Below, piece after piece: positions 23,067 through 35,315 of a stretch of 64,000 bases of DNA. Origin of the DNA: Persicaria tinctoria (lineage: Eukaryota; Streptophyta; Magnoliopsida; Caryophyllales; Polygonaceae); assembly GCA_037127255.1 (NCBI GenBank), contig JBANSL010000005.1:76637160-76701159 (forward strand), in the 5' to 3' direction. Under the pieces are notes generated by a model. It made no database searches. It was not told the DNA's origin and saw only the letters and a program-made list of their open reading frames with translations. The translations under genes and the position numbers were made by a program. Position 1 is the stretch's first letter. Each line of letters starts with the position of its first letter.

Positions 23067-24736
23067 TGACGGAGGGAAGTCGTTGATTCACCTCGCCAAA
23101 AATAAATCCCAAACGAACAAACTAGTATAGTATGCAAGTAAGGGGTCGAACCCAAGAGAATCAAGTATTTCTAAATATTGTGTATTTATCAATATAAAAG
23201 AAACGATTTTTATGAATGAAAATAAAAGAAGATAATATTGACAAAAGCAAATAAATGATGGAAGAAAAGCGTTTCCACCTACAAGTTCTCGACTTTGGTT
23301 GGTTTTATTGATCATCGAATCCTTTTCAAGTTATTATCTTTTCCTACGAATTCCTCTCGTCTTGGTTTAAGTAGATTAAAAGTCCTACGAGTCCAATTAA
23401 TCCCTTACACCTCAATGCAACCTTAACACGGTCAAGATTTAACAAAGAGATAGCAAATAGTCCCAAGAACTTGAGCATATAAATAACACCAATTAAACAC
23501 GATAAATCAATGTTTAAGATATATGTCAACTCCCCACATAATCATGCTTCAAACACGGAATCCACAATCTTATGCGTGCTACTACGGAAATAACACAAAT
23601 ACGAAAGTATTAAATCCTAGCATGAAATCAATATTATCAAGGTCGCGAGTCAAGATAACATCAATAACATAATCAATATTGCACAAAGAAGTTGAAAGAA
23701 TTAAAGAGGAAAAATAACTTGAATTAGAAACTCACAAACCACCAACCAAGTCTCGAAAGTGTAGGCGGAAACTACAAAATTAGCCAAACATGGCTTACCT
23801 AAGCTTTCTTCTCTTCAATGGTGATTTTCTCTACTTGAAAACTTCCTTAAACTAACCCTAGAACATCCTATTTATAAGCCTAATGTCTTCCATAAAAGGT
23901 AGATAAAAGATAGATAAAAGATAGAAATTTCCTAAACAACTAGATCAAAGATAGAACTTTCCTAAAATAATTCAGCGTCGGATTCCGCTGGCAGCGAGAA
24001 ATTTACGCTGGCAACGAATGGCCTTGATTGAGCTTCTGTTGGATTTCCGCTACCAACTCGCTGGCACACTCGCTGACAGCGACTTTTCCATGCCTTAGAA
24101 TTTTTCCATCCTCCTAGGACCCTTCCTTCCGCTTCCGCGAGCACCTGATTCCGCTGCTGCGAGCTGGGTCTTCCGCGGCCGCGAGAGCTCAAAATCGCTG
24201 GGGCGAGTTCTCCCTTCCGCAGTCGCGAGTGGCCGAAGATTCGTCGTCCTGGTGAGTTTCGCTGGCAGCGACTATTTCCGCGGCAGCGGACGTCTCGCTG
24301 CAGCGAATGATGCCGCTACCAGCGGATGGTGTTGGCTTGCTCGCTTGCTCAGCTTCCTCGCTCGCTCTCCCGCTGGCTCTTTCTTCCCGCGGGCTCTCTC
24401 TCGCTGGCTTGCTGGGCTCCAGGCTTCTGGTTCCACTCGCTGGCAGCGACTGATGCCCAGAAGCTCGATTCTTCATTGTTCTTCCCTCTTTCTTTCTCTT
24501 CTCCTTTCTTTCTCTTCTTAGCTTGATTTCTTGACTTCACTTGGCCATGTTTAACAGCTTTCCCTTGCTTTCCACCATGTTGGATCTACGATTCTGCACA
24601 ATTCAACCGAAATAGCGTAGATTCCGAACTTTTCCACAAAAAGAGTTTTATCTAAATTAACACTAAAACATGCATATTCTACAATGTAAATGCAACTAAA
24701 TTATCCTATAATGCCCATTAGAAATGTGCATTATCA
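23067..24736 (-). repeat. LTR (5' LTR in element orientation), 1670 bp
   Basis: Direct repeat of 18336-20026, lacking one 21-bp unit (around 24451) and differing at about three single bases by eye. Confidence 0.93.
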
Positions 24737-24741
24737 CTCGT

Positions 24742-24904
24742 CATCGAGTACAACTTACGATTTAAAAACAATTACAAATAATTCCGACATCATTTTAAAT
24801 TTAAATTTTAACGGATTCTAATTCCGCTTTCGAGCTCCGGATTTGAGGAAATTTAATTTAATTTCGATTGGTTGGAAGTGAATTGAAAAATTCGATCTAA
24901 TTCC
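24742..24904. other. Flanking gypsy LTR-like sequence (right part)
   Basis: AT-rich sequence with TTTCGAGCTCCGG and AATTTAATTTAATTTCGATTGG resembles the interior of a gypsy LTR. It may continue the element interrupted at 18335. Nothing codes here. Confidence 0.3.
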
Positions 24905-25550
24905 TAATGGTGATAAGTCCAAGATTTTGCATTTTTGTACTGTAAAGCTTCAAAATCAGATTACCTTGCATAATGTCCTTCATGTGCCTAATTTTGCTTA
25001 CAACCTTTTGTCTGTCAGAAGGTTTGTAACTGATCTCAACTTATGCATGTTTTTTTACTCCATTTCAATGTCTCATACAGAGCCCTTTAATGAGCAAGCC
25101 TCAAGTGCTTGGTAGCATGACTAAGGGGCTCTATTACACCTCTGATGTTGTTGATAAAGTGAATGATAAAGTTGTTGCTCAAATTCTCTCCAATGCAATC
25201 AATTGTGATTCTTCTAAGTCTGTTACTGGTGTTACTGATGACTCTAAGTCTGTCTCTCATGTTTCTGATATTACTGATGTTACTGGTGTAAATGCTTTCA
25301 ATGCTTCTTTAGAATTGTGGCATTGCAGGTTAGGTCATTTTCCCTCTGACCAACTGCAACATTTTCATTTTCTAAAGGATGTTATGAGGAAGGCCAAGCC
25401 TCATTTGTGTACTGTGTGTCCTAAAGCAAGGCAACACATAAACTCGTTTCCTGAAAGTGTAATAAAATCCTCTTCTTGTTTTCAACTAATCCATGTTGAT
25501 ATTTGGGGTCCCTACAAGATTCCCACTCACAATGGTTATAAATATTTCCT
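24905..25550 (+). pseudogene. Copia pol fragment: gag-pre-integrase and integrase start
   Basis: The frame at 24927-25115 carries the copia segment before the integrase (VLHVPNFAYNLLSV). After a frameshift near 25090, 25090-25550 continues with ELWHCRLGH, CTVCPKARQ (the zinc-binding His/Cys region) and LIHVDIWGPYK, the first catalytic Asp region of the integrase. It stops there: no DD-E remainder, RT or RNase H follows. It is a truncated and frameshifted copia remnant. Confidence 0.85.
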
Positions 25551-26176
25551 AACCTCTCTTCATTTTAATTTCAACCAAACCCACATCATCTTCTTTCCAT
25601 TCTCTCTGTTTCTTTTCCCCTTTCAAACAACCCAAAACACCACCATCACCCTCCTCCTTGGCGTCCACATCAGTCAGCAGCAATGCGCCTCCCATCCTCC
25701 TTGGCGTCCACGAGCAGCCGAAGCTTCCCAAGAGAGCCGGAGCCAACCGTAGCCCCATCGTCGTTCCTCCCTCCCTCTGTTTTTTTAAGTGTTGACAATT
25801 TTGGAGGGTTTTTTAAAGTGTTGACAATTTTGGAGGGTTCTTGATTAGCGATTGAAGAGCACAAAGAGGATAAAGCAAGAGTCCAATATTGAAAGAAGCA
25901 AGAGTCCAATTTTGGAGTATGAAAAGTAAAAACACTTTTGACAAGGGTAGAGCTTGAATCATTTATAAATCACTCTCAACATCTTTATTATTTTCGATGT
26001 GGGATAAAATATTACAAATGTTGGCTTTGACATGTGTTAGATATGTCTTGAATTGTTTGAGTCTATGTTTGGACTTCGAGTTGGGTTGAGGTTATTTCTT
26101 GTTGAACAAGGAGAATAATACTTGGGCCCTTATGAGCTTTGTTCTTAAGCATAAAGGAAGAGCTTGCGTTTAATTT
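25551..26176. other. No gene recognised; short tandem duplication
   Basis: C-rich, then AT-rich sequence following abruptly on the copia fragment. A ~30-bp unit containing GTGTTGACAATTTTGGAGGG occurs twice in tandem at about 25787-25843. The small open frames are unconvincing. Confidence 0.5.
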
Positions 26177-26179
26177 ATA

Positions 26180-27909
26180 TCTATATCTATATATTTAAAC
26201 TCTTAATTTAGAAGAGTTTGAGATGATGTGTCAATTTTAGAGGCATTGTAGGAGTGTTGACCGATCATTTTTTTTTTTTTGTTGTCATTTTTCTTTGATT
26301 TTTTTTTTCTTTTTCCTTTAATTCTCTTTTTTCGTTATTTTTTTTAATCTATATATCTACTCTTAATTTAGAATACTTAATGCTTATATGTCATCTTCTC
26401 CATCATCATCTCATTTCCACCAATTAATTTTTTTTCCCTTTTTTAATTATTTATTTCCTTTATTTTTTTTATTATTCCCTTTATCTATTTAAATCAATCA
26501 CATTTTTTCTTTTAGTCTTAACATATTTACTAACTAGCTATATAAACTCTTAATTTAGAAGAGTTTAGGATGATGTGTCAATCTTAGAGGCATTTTAGGA
26601 GTGTTGACCAATCTTTTTTTTTCCATTTTTCTTTGATTTTCTTTAATTCTCCTTTTTCTTTAATTTTTTGAATCTATATATCTACTCTTAATTTAGAATA
26701 CTTAATGCTTATATGTCATCTTCTCCTTAATCATCTCACTTCTACCAATTCATTTTTCCCCTTTTTAATTGTTATTTCCTTTATTTTTTTATTATTCTTT
26801 TTATCTATTTAAACCAATCACATTTTTTCTTTTATTCTTAAAATATTTAATAATTATCTATATCTATATCTATATAAACTCTTAATTTATAAGAGTTTAG
26901 GATGACGTGTCAATTTTAGAGGCATTTTAGGAGTGTTGACCAATCATGTTTTTTTTGCCATTTTTCTTTGATTTTCTTTAATTCTCTTTTTTTCTTCTTT
27001 TTCCTTTAATTCTTTTTTTTCTTTAATTTTTTTAATCTATATATCTACTCTTAATTTAGAATACTTAATGCTTTTATGTCATCTTCTCCATAATCATCTC
27101 ATTTCCACCAATTAATTTTTTTTTACGTTTTTTAATTATTTATTTCCTTTATATTTTTTTATCATTCCCTTTATCTATTTAAACCAATCACATTTTTTCT
27201 TTTATTTTTAACATATTTACTAACTAGCTATATAAACTCTTAATTTAGAAGAGTTTAGGTTGTCAATCTTAGAGGCATTTTAGGAGTGTTGACCAATCTT
27301 TCTTTTTTTTTTGCCATTTTTCTTTGATTTTCGTTAATTCTCTTTTTTTTTTTAATTTTTTGAATCTATATATCTACTCTTAATTTAGAATACTTAATGT
27401 TTATATGTCATCTTCTCCTTAATCATCTCACTTCTACCAATTCATTTTTTCCCCTTTTTTAATTATTATTTCCTTTATTTTTTTACTATTCCCTTTATCT
27501 ATTTAAACCAATCACATTTTTTCTTTTATTCTTAACATATTTACTAACTATTGGACTTAATACAAAACATTGAATTCAGTCTAATATAACTATTGGCTTA
27601 ACTCAAATTTATTTACTAACTATTGGACTTAATTCAAAACATTGAATATAAATATTGATTATGACACATCACATTTAAACAGTATTACAATGATATTGAT
27701 ATTATTAATACTTAGTGATTTAAAATATCTATGTTTATGTATTATACTTTACATAAGTTTTAAAAAAAATCCGAGAGAATTACAAGATACTTTTGTGGTT
27801 CAGTTTTTTATGATTTTTATCTTAACATTTTTTAATATTTATATATGTATATATTATTATTAATGTTTTAGTTTAAAAAAAAAGTGCCATGGCGCGGGAA
27901 TTGTACTAA
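26180..27909 (+). mobile_element. Helitron-like non-autonomous element built of four tandem units
   Basis: The segment starts at an A|TC junction (TCTATATCTATAT) and ends CTAA|T at 27906-27909. Just upstream of the end is a palindromic hairpin, GTGCCATGGCGC (27884-27895), matching the 5'-TC...hairpin...CTRR-3' layout of Helitrons inserted between A and T. The interior is AT-rich and codes for no Rep/helicase. Four ~340-bp units fill 26197-27545. Both termini are short signals, so the family call is tentative. Confidence 0.4.
26197..27545. repeat. Four-copy ~340-bp tandem array
   Basis: Units begin at 26197, 26544, 26876 and 27234 with AAACTCTTAATTTA, so periods are 347, 332 and 358 bp. Each contains GAGGCATTTTAGGAGTGTTGACC, long T tracts, TCTACTCTTAATTTAGAATAC, and ends near CAATCACATTTTTTCTTTTA. 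Length variation lies mostly in the T tracts. No coding sequence. Confidence 0.88.
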
Positions 27910-28130
27910 TTATTATAAATCTGTACTATCTTTTTAGCTCTAACCTCTTTAATATGACATATCTTGCAATCCTTATATGATTTAGGAAAACTCCTCAATA
28001 TATAAAATCTATCAGCATGAACATAGCCAAAGTTTGGTGAATAGTGATAAATTTGTATGTGTCGATCTGATTTGTTTAATTTTCAGTTCTTTCTAACCAT
28101 CCTTCACAATAAACCGGTTGATACGGGGTT

Positions 28131-29160
28131 AGCCGCAGGATGGTCCGATCTTCGACAATCAATCAAGAAACTCAATAACGGAAGCAAGAATGACTCAAGC
28201 TAGAAAGCAAGAACACGCAACAAGACTAACTAGAACACCAAGAAGATACTCGATGTCGACTCAAGAACACAAAGAACGCAGCAAAGACTCGACAAGATTC
28301 AAAGACTCGATATCGGCAAAACAAAGAAACAAGACTCGAAGAAACAATAAATACTCGAAATTTGATAAAGACACGACTGATAGGGACTGATTCGAACTAG
28401 GTAGAACAAGATGAAGGCCCCATGCCTCCTTAGAGGGTAGGAATCAACACCAACGACTACAAAGCCCGCCTCTACAATCTTACACAACCAAGCGGATAAC
28501 TTGGAGGCACGAGGAGGAGACTTGTGGATACCAGGATCACCAAGCTCTCGCGAGGTTGATGAACACAAGGCAAACCAAAGCTGAGATCAATACCAATTTG
28601 CAAACGAAGAGCCACGCTTCTAATTGATCGACTTGCACTAATGTGTTTCACACAAAAAGGGAGTTTTTCTATAAAGTTGAACATGAATGTTTACAATGGA
28701 GGAATCGGCTATAAGTAACCCTAAGGTGGCCGATTCTTGATAGAATAATAATTAAAATAAATTAACTAAAATAACCCCTAAATTACCTAAAATATCTTAA
28801 GTAAAAGAAGGACTAAAAATAGTAATAAAAGAAAGTGTTCCAACACTTAATAAAATCCGGCCCTTGTAGATTCTTGGCGCTGAGGGCTTGACTTTGGCGC
28901 CGAGGGCTATAGTGCATGGAACCCCTTTAAGGCTCGACGTCGATGGGTCTAGTGTTGGCGCTGAGGCCATCAGCAAGGTCTATGCACATGTAGGTCTTCA
29001 TTGGTGGCTCCGGAAGTTGAACAGTGCTCGAGAACAAGGCATGACTCACAAACATGAATGAGTCGCGTTGAAGCTTCTTAGCTCGGGATCGAGTCATTGG
29101 TCCTTCTCCAAGTATGATTGGCGTGTCTGGAGGTGTAAAAGATGGTCCCGCATCACCGGT
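28131..29160 (-). pseudogene. Gypsy element 3' end: polyprotein C-terminus and LTR
   Basis: On the minus strand, 29160 down to 28928 reads as the C-terminal tail of a gypsy polyprotein, with the signature GPMTRSRAKKLQ and a stop (TAA) at 28928-28930. Beyond the stop is LTR-like sequence to about 28131, with GC-rich copies GGCGCTGAGGG/GGCGCCGAGGG at 28876, 28896 and 28957. The upstream polyprotein is missing and the LTR limits are not fixed. Confidence 0.6.
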
Positions 29161-29274
29161 ATCAGCGGGTTTGGGTTTTGTAATCAGGTAAGAAATATGT
29201 AAGCTTTGAACAACATTGACAAGTTCACATGAAGGAATGGTTTTAATTTCACATAGATCAAGATGTGGGGTTTG

Positions 29275-29505
29275 CTAAAGTAACATGGTATATAAGGGTC
29301 GTTGAACGGCAAAGACAAAGCCACTAAGATGGTCGCTCTTGAGAAGAAGGAACATTCCACCATCACCGTGTGCTTCGAAGATGGTCTGTGTGTTTGAAGA
29401 TGGTGTCAATACTATGAGCTCGACAAAGAAACCACCACCGAGTTGTTTGTTGAGTTTATTCATTGCAGTTGGAAGCACATATGATTGTGCTTCACAACAC
29501 ACCAA
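29275..29505 (-). other. Open frame of unknown identity
   Basis: A 76-codon minus frame with non-biased composition (contains GGGFFVELIVLTPSSNTQT) directly upstream, on the opposite strand, of the copia LTR. It may be an exon fragment of a host gene or of an element. I recognise no family. Confidence 0.25.
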
Positions 29506-29515
29506 GAGCTCGGTT

Positions 29516-31440
29516 TGTTAGGCTAATACAGAAGGGGCAATTTAGTCATTTCACATCTCTAACAAACTCTCCCAAGTTGTTGTGTGTGTATTTCAGGCGG
29601 GAAAATTTGTTTTTCTCTTCAATTGGTTTTGTAACAAAAGTGAGAGCTTCAATGGATCGAAGTTTCTTGAGTGTTTTTCCTCATTTCTCACTTTCAATTG
29701 ATCAATACTTTACATTTCCAAATGTTATCAGAGCTTCTGAGTTTTGATCCTTGATTTCTGAGAATTGATTGATCTTCGTTCTATATTTGGAGCCGTGGTG
29801 CTTCATTTTTTTTCCAGATCTGAATTTTTGTGAGTTTCGAGTTGACATCTTGATTTGTCGCTATGGTTGGACGAGGAAATCCGAATTTGCAGAGGCAGGG
29901 ATCTGGAATTGAAGATCCATTCGGTAATGGACAAGGCAGGGGGATTGTTGTTACTCCTTGGGCGCCTAGTGCAGGTGTTGGGATAGGGTGGAATTTTGCG
30001 AACACATGCATACAGTTTGGAGAAATGATGCAAGGTATGCACAATTCTCATGGCAATCCTCTTCTTCTTTTTTTGTCAAACTCTGACCATCCAGGGATGG
30101 TTTTAGTGTCTACTCCCTTCAATGGCACAAATTTCATTAGTTGGAGTCGTAGCATTAGGATGGCGCTATGAGCCAAAGCAAAACTCGGATTTATTACTGG
30201 AAGTTGTGTGAAACCAGAGGAAGGGAGTGAGGATTATGAGAAGTGGATGCGTGCAGATTCAATGGTCATGTGTTGGATAATAAATTCCATGACCAGTGAG
30301 GTTGCAAAAGGATTCATGTATGTGGAATCTACAAAAGAGCTATGGGATGAAATCGAAGAGCGATTCTACGAGTCTAACGATCCATTAGTTTATTAGTTGA
30401 AACGTGATCTAGCCACTATAAAGCAAGAGAATCTTTCTGTTGGAGCTTATTTTGAAAAACTGAAAAAGATATGGGATGAGCTTCAGTTCTTAGATGTTGT
30501 GCATGTGTGCAGTTGTGGTGGATTCAATCAGTGTGCTTGTGGTTTGTTGAAGAGGATATTAGAAATGGAAGAGAAGGCAAAGGTAATGCAATTTCTGATG
30601 GGCCTTAATGATATTTATGAGCATATGAGGAGCAATGTTCTTTCTAAGGATCTTATGCCTGGAATTAACAAGGCATTCCAGATGGCTACTCAAATTGAAA
30701 GATCTAAAGGTGTTACACTTACAGGCACAAGTCAGGCTGATGTTGGGGCTTTAGCTGTGTCTAGATTTAATCAACAGATTGAGATAGAAGCTAATGCTCT
30801 TAATAGGTTTAGAGCTGAGCAATCAAAGTAGTTTGATCAAGCTAAGAGAGATTACACGAAGGCTAAGCTAGACATACTTTGTGATCACCGTGGAGAGAGA
30901 GGTCATACAAAGGATTTTTGTTTCAAGCTGATTGGATATCCTGAATGGTTTAAGGGGCCTAAGGATGAAGATAAGTCTAAGCCTCATGGTAAATTTGTTG
31001 CACAACTGGAGTGTGGTACTCAGGATACTCTTTTTGATGAGTTTGTCAGTGGTCACAACAATGCCAAACCTCATCAGGCCATGGTGCTTGCTGTTTTTCA
31101 AGAAGTCATGAAGATAATGAAAGGCAAAGCACCTATGGAGAGTGTTGACAGTTCTGCCAATCAGGCTACGATACACTTTGCATGTACTTTAAGTTTTTCA
31201 TTTCTTATTGGCATTAATAAAGCTCAAAATGATGTCTAAATAGTAGATTCACTGATCATATAGCCTTTGATGTTGATATATTTTCTGAGATTTCTGATTT
31301 GAATTCTCCTATTAAGTTGGGATTGTTTGATGGAAATTGTATTTGTGTCAAACAACATGGTACAGTGATATTGAGCAGTGATTTGGTTTTGATAAATGTG
31401 TTGTTAGCACCTCTACATTGGTGAAAGTTTTGTTTTAACA
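29516..31440 (+). pseudogene. Copia retrotransposon 5' part: LTR and broken gag
   Basis: A short LTR starts TGTTAGGC (29516) and ends near 29720, followed by GTTATCAGAGC, a Met-tRNA-type primer site. Gag follows at 29863-31176 with WSRSIRMAL, WMRADSMVMCWI, ELWDEIEERF and a zinc-knuckle region (CDHRGERGHTKDFCF, 30880-30925, where the first Cys spacing is disturbed). In-frame stops occur at 30169-30171, 30394-30396 and 30829-30831. Integrase and RT are absent and no matching 3' LTR is seen, so this is a dead, truncated copy. From 31441 to 31966 I see no gene. Confidence 0.82.
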
Positions 31441-31981
31441 AATCAAGTCAAAACTCCATTGGCCCAAAAAATTCCGATTTTTCAAGGGAAAAAAATCTCG
31501 GGTCAAGAGTCTTGACAAAAAGTTTTCCGGCGATCAGATTGTGTTGAATTTTGAGAGCTTTAATAACAGGCATTGTAACGCCAATCAAAATTTAGGAATA
31601 TCTTATGAATAATAACCTGTTCAAAAGCTATACTACGTATTTAGATAGATGTTATAAGATTCATGTTGTAGTGTTGCTGAAAAATGAAAATTAAATGCTT
31701 GCGAATGCTTGACAGATCGGTTCATTTCATAATTTACTCATTATCCAAATAAATTATTTTATGGTTGATCAGTTCGTTAAATTGGGTGTTTAAATTGTAA
31801 TCTGTGTGATGAACGTTTCATTCTTGTAAAGTTATAGTCTGTAAAGTGTAAATGACTTGAGAGTTTGCTCGACAGCCCTTCAAAAGATAAAAAGATTTTT
31901 TATTGAAAAAAATCCACCAAAACACAATGTCGTATGCAACATAAATTCCCAATTGAATTGCTGCATAGATAAAACAACGTG

Positions 31982-34695
31982 CTTTGGATATTTTAGGGGG
32001 CAACCTATGCCCAATGGTCTGAATCATATTTTTTTAACACTTATCCCAAAAATTAATAATCGCTGCAAGATGAAGGATCTGAGACCCATTAGCGGATTAG
32101 CCTATGTAATGTGATCTACAAAATTGTTTCAAAAGTGCTGGCTAACAGGTTGAGGAAGGTGCTGGATCATATTGTGGCAGAAAGTCAGAGTGCATTTGAA
32201 CCGGGAAGGCTAATTACAGACAATGTCCTTGCGGCTTTCGAAGTGTTCCACTACATGAAGACAAGAGGGGGGGGAAGAAGGAGTACATGGCTCTAAAGCT
32301 CGACATGGGGAAAGCCTACAACAGGGTTGAGTGGTCTTTTCTGGAGCATAGCATGAGGCGACAAGGCTTTGCAGAAGAGTGGGTGGCTCTAATTATGAAG
32401 TGTGTTACAACAATAACCTTTTCGGTTCTGATGGATGGGTCGCCGTCACAGGCCCTCACGCCGGCTAGAGGATTGAGACAGGGTGACCCATTGTCACCTT
32501 ATCTGTTTCTGCTGTGTGCTGAAGGATTGTCGGGGCTGTTGCGAGAAAGTGAAAGTGAAGGAAGGATTCAAGGGATTCGGGTGGCGCCGAGTGCTTCGGT
32601 GCATTCACATTTGTTCTTTGCTGATGACTGTGTTATTTTTTTTAGAGCTACTTGTCAACAAAGTCCTAAAATAGTTAAAATCCTCCATACTTATGGAAAA
32701 GCGTCAGGCCAACAGGTGAATTTCTCGAAATCTGAACTCTCTTTCAGCAAGAATGTTGATGTGAATCGTAGGGATGAGATTGCAAGGGTTGTAGGGATAC
32801 GGGTGGTGGAGAAGTACGAGAGATCTCTTGGGTTACCAACGATGGTTGGTCGGTCTAAGAAAGCCATCTTCCAGCAGACAAAGGAACGGGTATGGAAGAA
32901 ATGCAAGGGATGGAAAGAAAAGTGTCTATCTCGGGAGGGGAAAGAGGTCTTGATCAAATCAGTCGCCCATGCAATCCCGACTTATGCGATGTCATGCTTC
33001 AAGCTCCCAAGTGGTCTATGTGAGGAAATTGAGCAGCTCATGTGCCGCTTTTGGTGGGGAGACGAGAGTGATAAAAGGAAGGTTCATTGGATGAGCTGGA
33101 AAAGGATGTGTAGGGCTAAGGATAAAGGGGATCTTGGGTTTCGAGATTTACCTTTCTTCAACGATGCGATGTTGGCGAGACAAGGGTGAAGATTACTTCA
33201 AAATCCGGACTCATTGATAGCGCGTTTATTGAAAGCAAGGTACTATCCAAACTCTTCTTTCTTGGAGGCGAAGTGTGGGTATAACCCGAGCTTTACTTGG
33301 CGAAGCATCACCTGCGACCAGGAGGTTCTGAAAAAGGGCATAATGTGGGTGGTTGGGAATGGATCGAGAGTTAATGTGTGGAAGGATAGATGGTTGCCTC
33401 GCCCTAGTAGCTTTTAGGTGGTGGGTAACTTGCATGGAGGAGATCTGGAAATGAGGGTGCTCGATCTGATTGACTGGGAAAGGAATAGGTGGGATGAGCA
33501 GAAGGTTCGGGAATTTCTTGTGCCATGTGATGCTGATCTAGTTCTTCGTATGAGGTTGGTGAGTTCGTTGAATGACGATGATCAAGTTTGGGCTTACAAC
33601 AAGAATGGAGAGTTCACGGTGAAATCGGCGTATCATATGCTATTTGAAGAGAGGGAGATAGGTGACGGGAAGCCTGGACAAGCTGAGGAGGATGCGATGA
33701 CGAGAATATGGAAGAATATGTGAAAGATGGATGTCATTCCCAAGATCAAGTCCTTTGTGTGGCGAGCGGGAAGAGAGATTTTACCTTGTAAAAGCAACCT
33801 GCTCGAGAGGAAAATAGTGGAGGAGGCGAGCTGTCAAGTGTGTGGGAGATATGAGGATGGCTTCCATGTCTTGTTTGAATGTGGAAGAGCAAAGAGAGTG
33901 TGGAAGGAGACGTCGGCCCTATTGCGATTTCGGGATGGGAGATCGGTTAAGCACACCTTGATGAGAGTGTTACAGTGGGAACAAAATCGGAGCAGCAACG
34001 ATGGGCAGTGACTCTGTGAAAGGTATGGGAGGCTCGGAACAAGTGGGTGTTTGAGGGGAAGAGTACTGAACCAATGGAGATTGTGAGGGGGGTTGATGAG
34101 TTGCTCGAGGGACACAAGAAGCACCTGTCCAGCTTGGGGAGCCGATCACTAACACACACGCAAGGAGGTGAGGCTAAGTGGGTGAAGTCGGGGGAAGGAT
34201 TGGTTAAGGTGAATTGCGATGCTGCGGTATTTGAGGCTAGAGGGTCGGGTCTGGGGGTTGTTGGGCGGGATGAGACGGGGACCTATTGTTTGCTGGTCAT
34301 CGAAGTGTCGATTTCACACATGAGGTGGAGGTAGCGGAAGCGCAGGCCGTGTTGTGGGCATTGGAGCTGGCAAAGGAGCGGGGGCTAAAGCGCATAGTGG
34401 TGGAGACGGACTCCCTTGCTTTGGTGACGAAGCTGAACAACGGCTACAATGGGCGTGGCACTTTGAAGCAGCTGGTTGAGGCCGCTTGTGAGCTGGCGGA
34501 AGGCATGGATGAAGTGCAATGGTCCCACGTGAGGAGAGGAGGAAACAATGTTGCACATGAACTAGCTAATATTAGATCTTCAAATTCTAGTTTATATTTT
34601 TCTACTAATTTGTTGCCAAACAATGTAATGGACTAATGGAGGCTTGGTTTTTGGACTATGCATAGTAAGTTGGCAGGCTTTTTCTCAAAAAAAGA
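31982..34695 (+). pseudogene. 5'-truncated LINE, RT to RNase H, multiply broken
   Basis: A 15-bp target duplication AGATAAAACAACGTG (31967-31981 and 34696-34710) flanks the insert, which ends in an A-rich tail. It starts inside the RT domain, as 5'-truncated LINE copies do, so ORF1 and the endonuclease are missing. RT motifs remain (LKLDMGKAYN, RQGDPLSPYL, LFFADDCVIFF at 32604-32640), then zf-RVT (~33800-33900) and RNase H (NCDAAV near 34210, ETDSLALV near 34400). Breaks include a frameshift near 32095, one in a G run near 32270, stops at 33187-33189, 33415-33417 and 33720-33722, and frameshifts near 34000 and 34285. Non-functional. Confidence 0.92.
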
Positions 34696-34710
34696 AGATA
34701 AAACAACGTG

Positions 34711-35315
34711 TAAATTCTATCAAAATTTCTTTCATCATACATTGTTTTTGGTACACAAGCCTTTTGGTCAAGATGTCTGTGCACAAGCACATCTGAGTTC
34801 TTATTCTGGGTTTCTGATTTCACCATCTTACTTGACAGTACTTGATATTTTTGGCTCAAAACAACTACAAGCTACAACTGTCGAAACAAGTAAGCTTACG
34901 CTGCTTATCATATACACTTTCGACTTAATAATGCTCACTCTCGTCTTGTCTTCTAGGGAGTAAGAGAGCGTGCTCGTTCGTAGCAGCCATATTTCTCATG
35001 GTGGCCACATGAAGCTTACACACGTTACGATCATCAAAACTCAACCGGAGGCTTGTAGGAAGCGGCTGGCCTCTTTCACTGCCTGCTTTTCTAGGCTAAC
35101 TAATATAGATATTGTTCTGCTCTTGACTGATGCAGTGTTGAATCTGAAACTCCAGCAAGTGTAGCTTTGTATATCACTTTAAGCTTACACATTTACATTT
35201 TTGGATTATGAACTAAGCAGATTCTTCAGGCAGCCTCTTTAAGATCTTCTGAATTCTCTAATCTTGTTACTTACTTTGGGTTTGTTGTTTCAATTATCAA
35301 CTGATACTGTCTTGG
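34711..35315. other. Intergenic, 3' of the PPR gene
   Basis: No convincing coding sequence or element ends. The short frames on both strands look accidental. The PPR transcript's 3' UTR would extend into this area from the right. Confidence 0.5.

Larger units (their letters stand above)
18336..24736 (-). mobile_element. Young non-autonomous Athila-like LTR retrotransposon
   Basis: LTRs at 18336-20026 and 23067-24736 are nearly identical. By eye they differ at three bases plus a 21-bp indel (one extra copy of a CGCTGGCAGCGA-containing unit at the left), implying recent insertion. The 5-bp target duplication CTCGT flanks the element (18331-18335, 24737-24741). On the minus strand the LTR runs TGATAATGCAC...CCGTCA, and a polypurine tract (AGTGTGGGGGAGTT) abuts the 3' LTR at 20027-20040. 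The 3.0-kb interior codes for one protein, at 21572-22855; gag, protease, RT and integrase are absent. I see no standard tRNA primer site after the 5' LTR. Positions 20041-21470 are AT-rich non-coding sequence. Confidence 0.92.

Noticed and set aside
26197..27545. Centromeric satellite or CRISPR-like array
   Set aside because: Only four long, uneven units with no spacers, inside transposon-rich DNA. Better read as a Helitron-like internal array.
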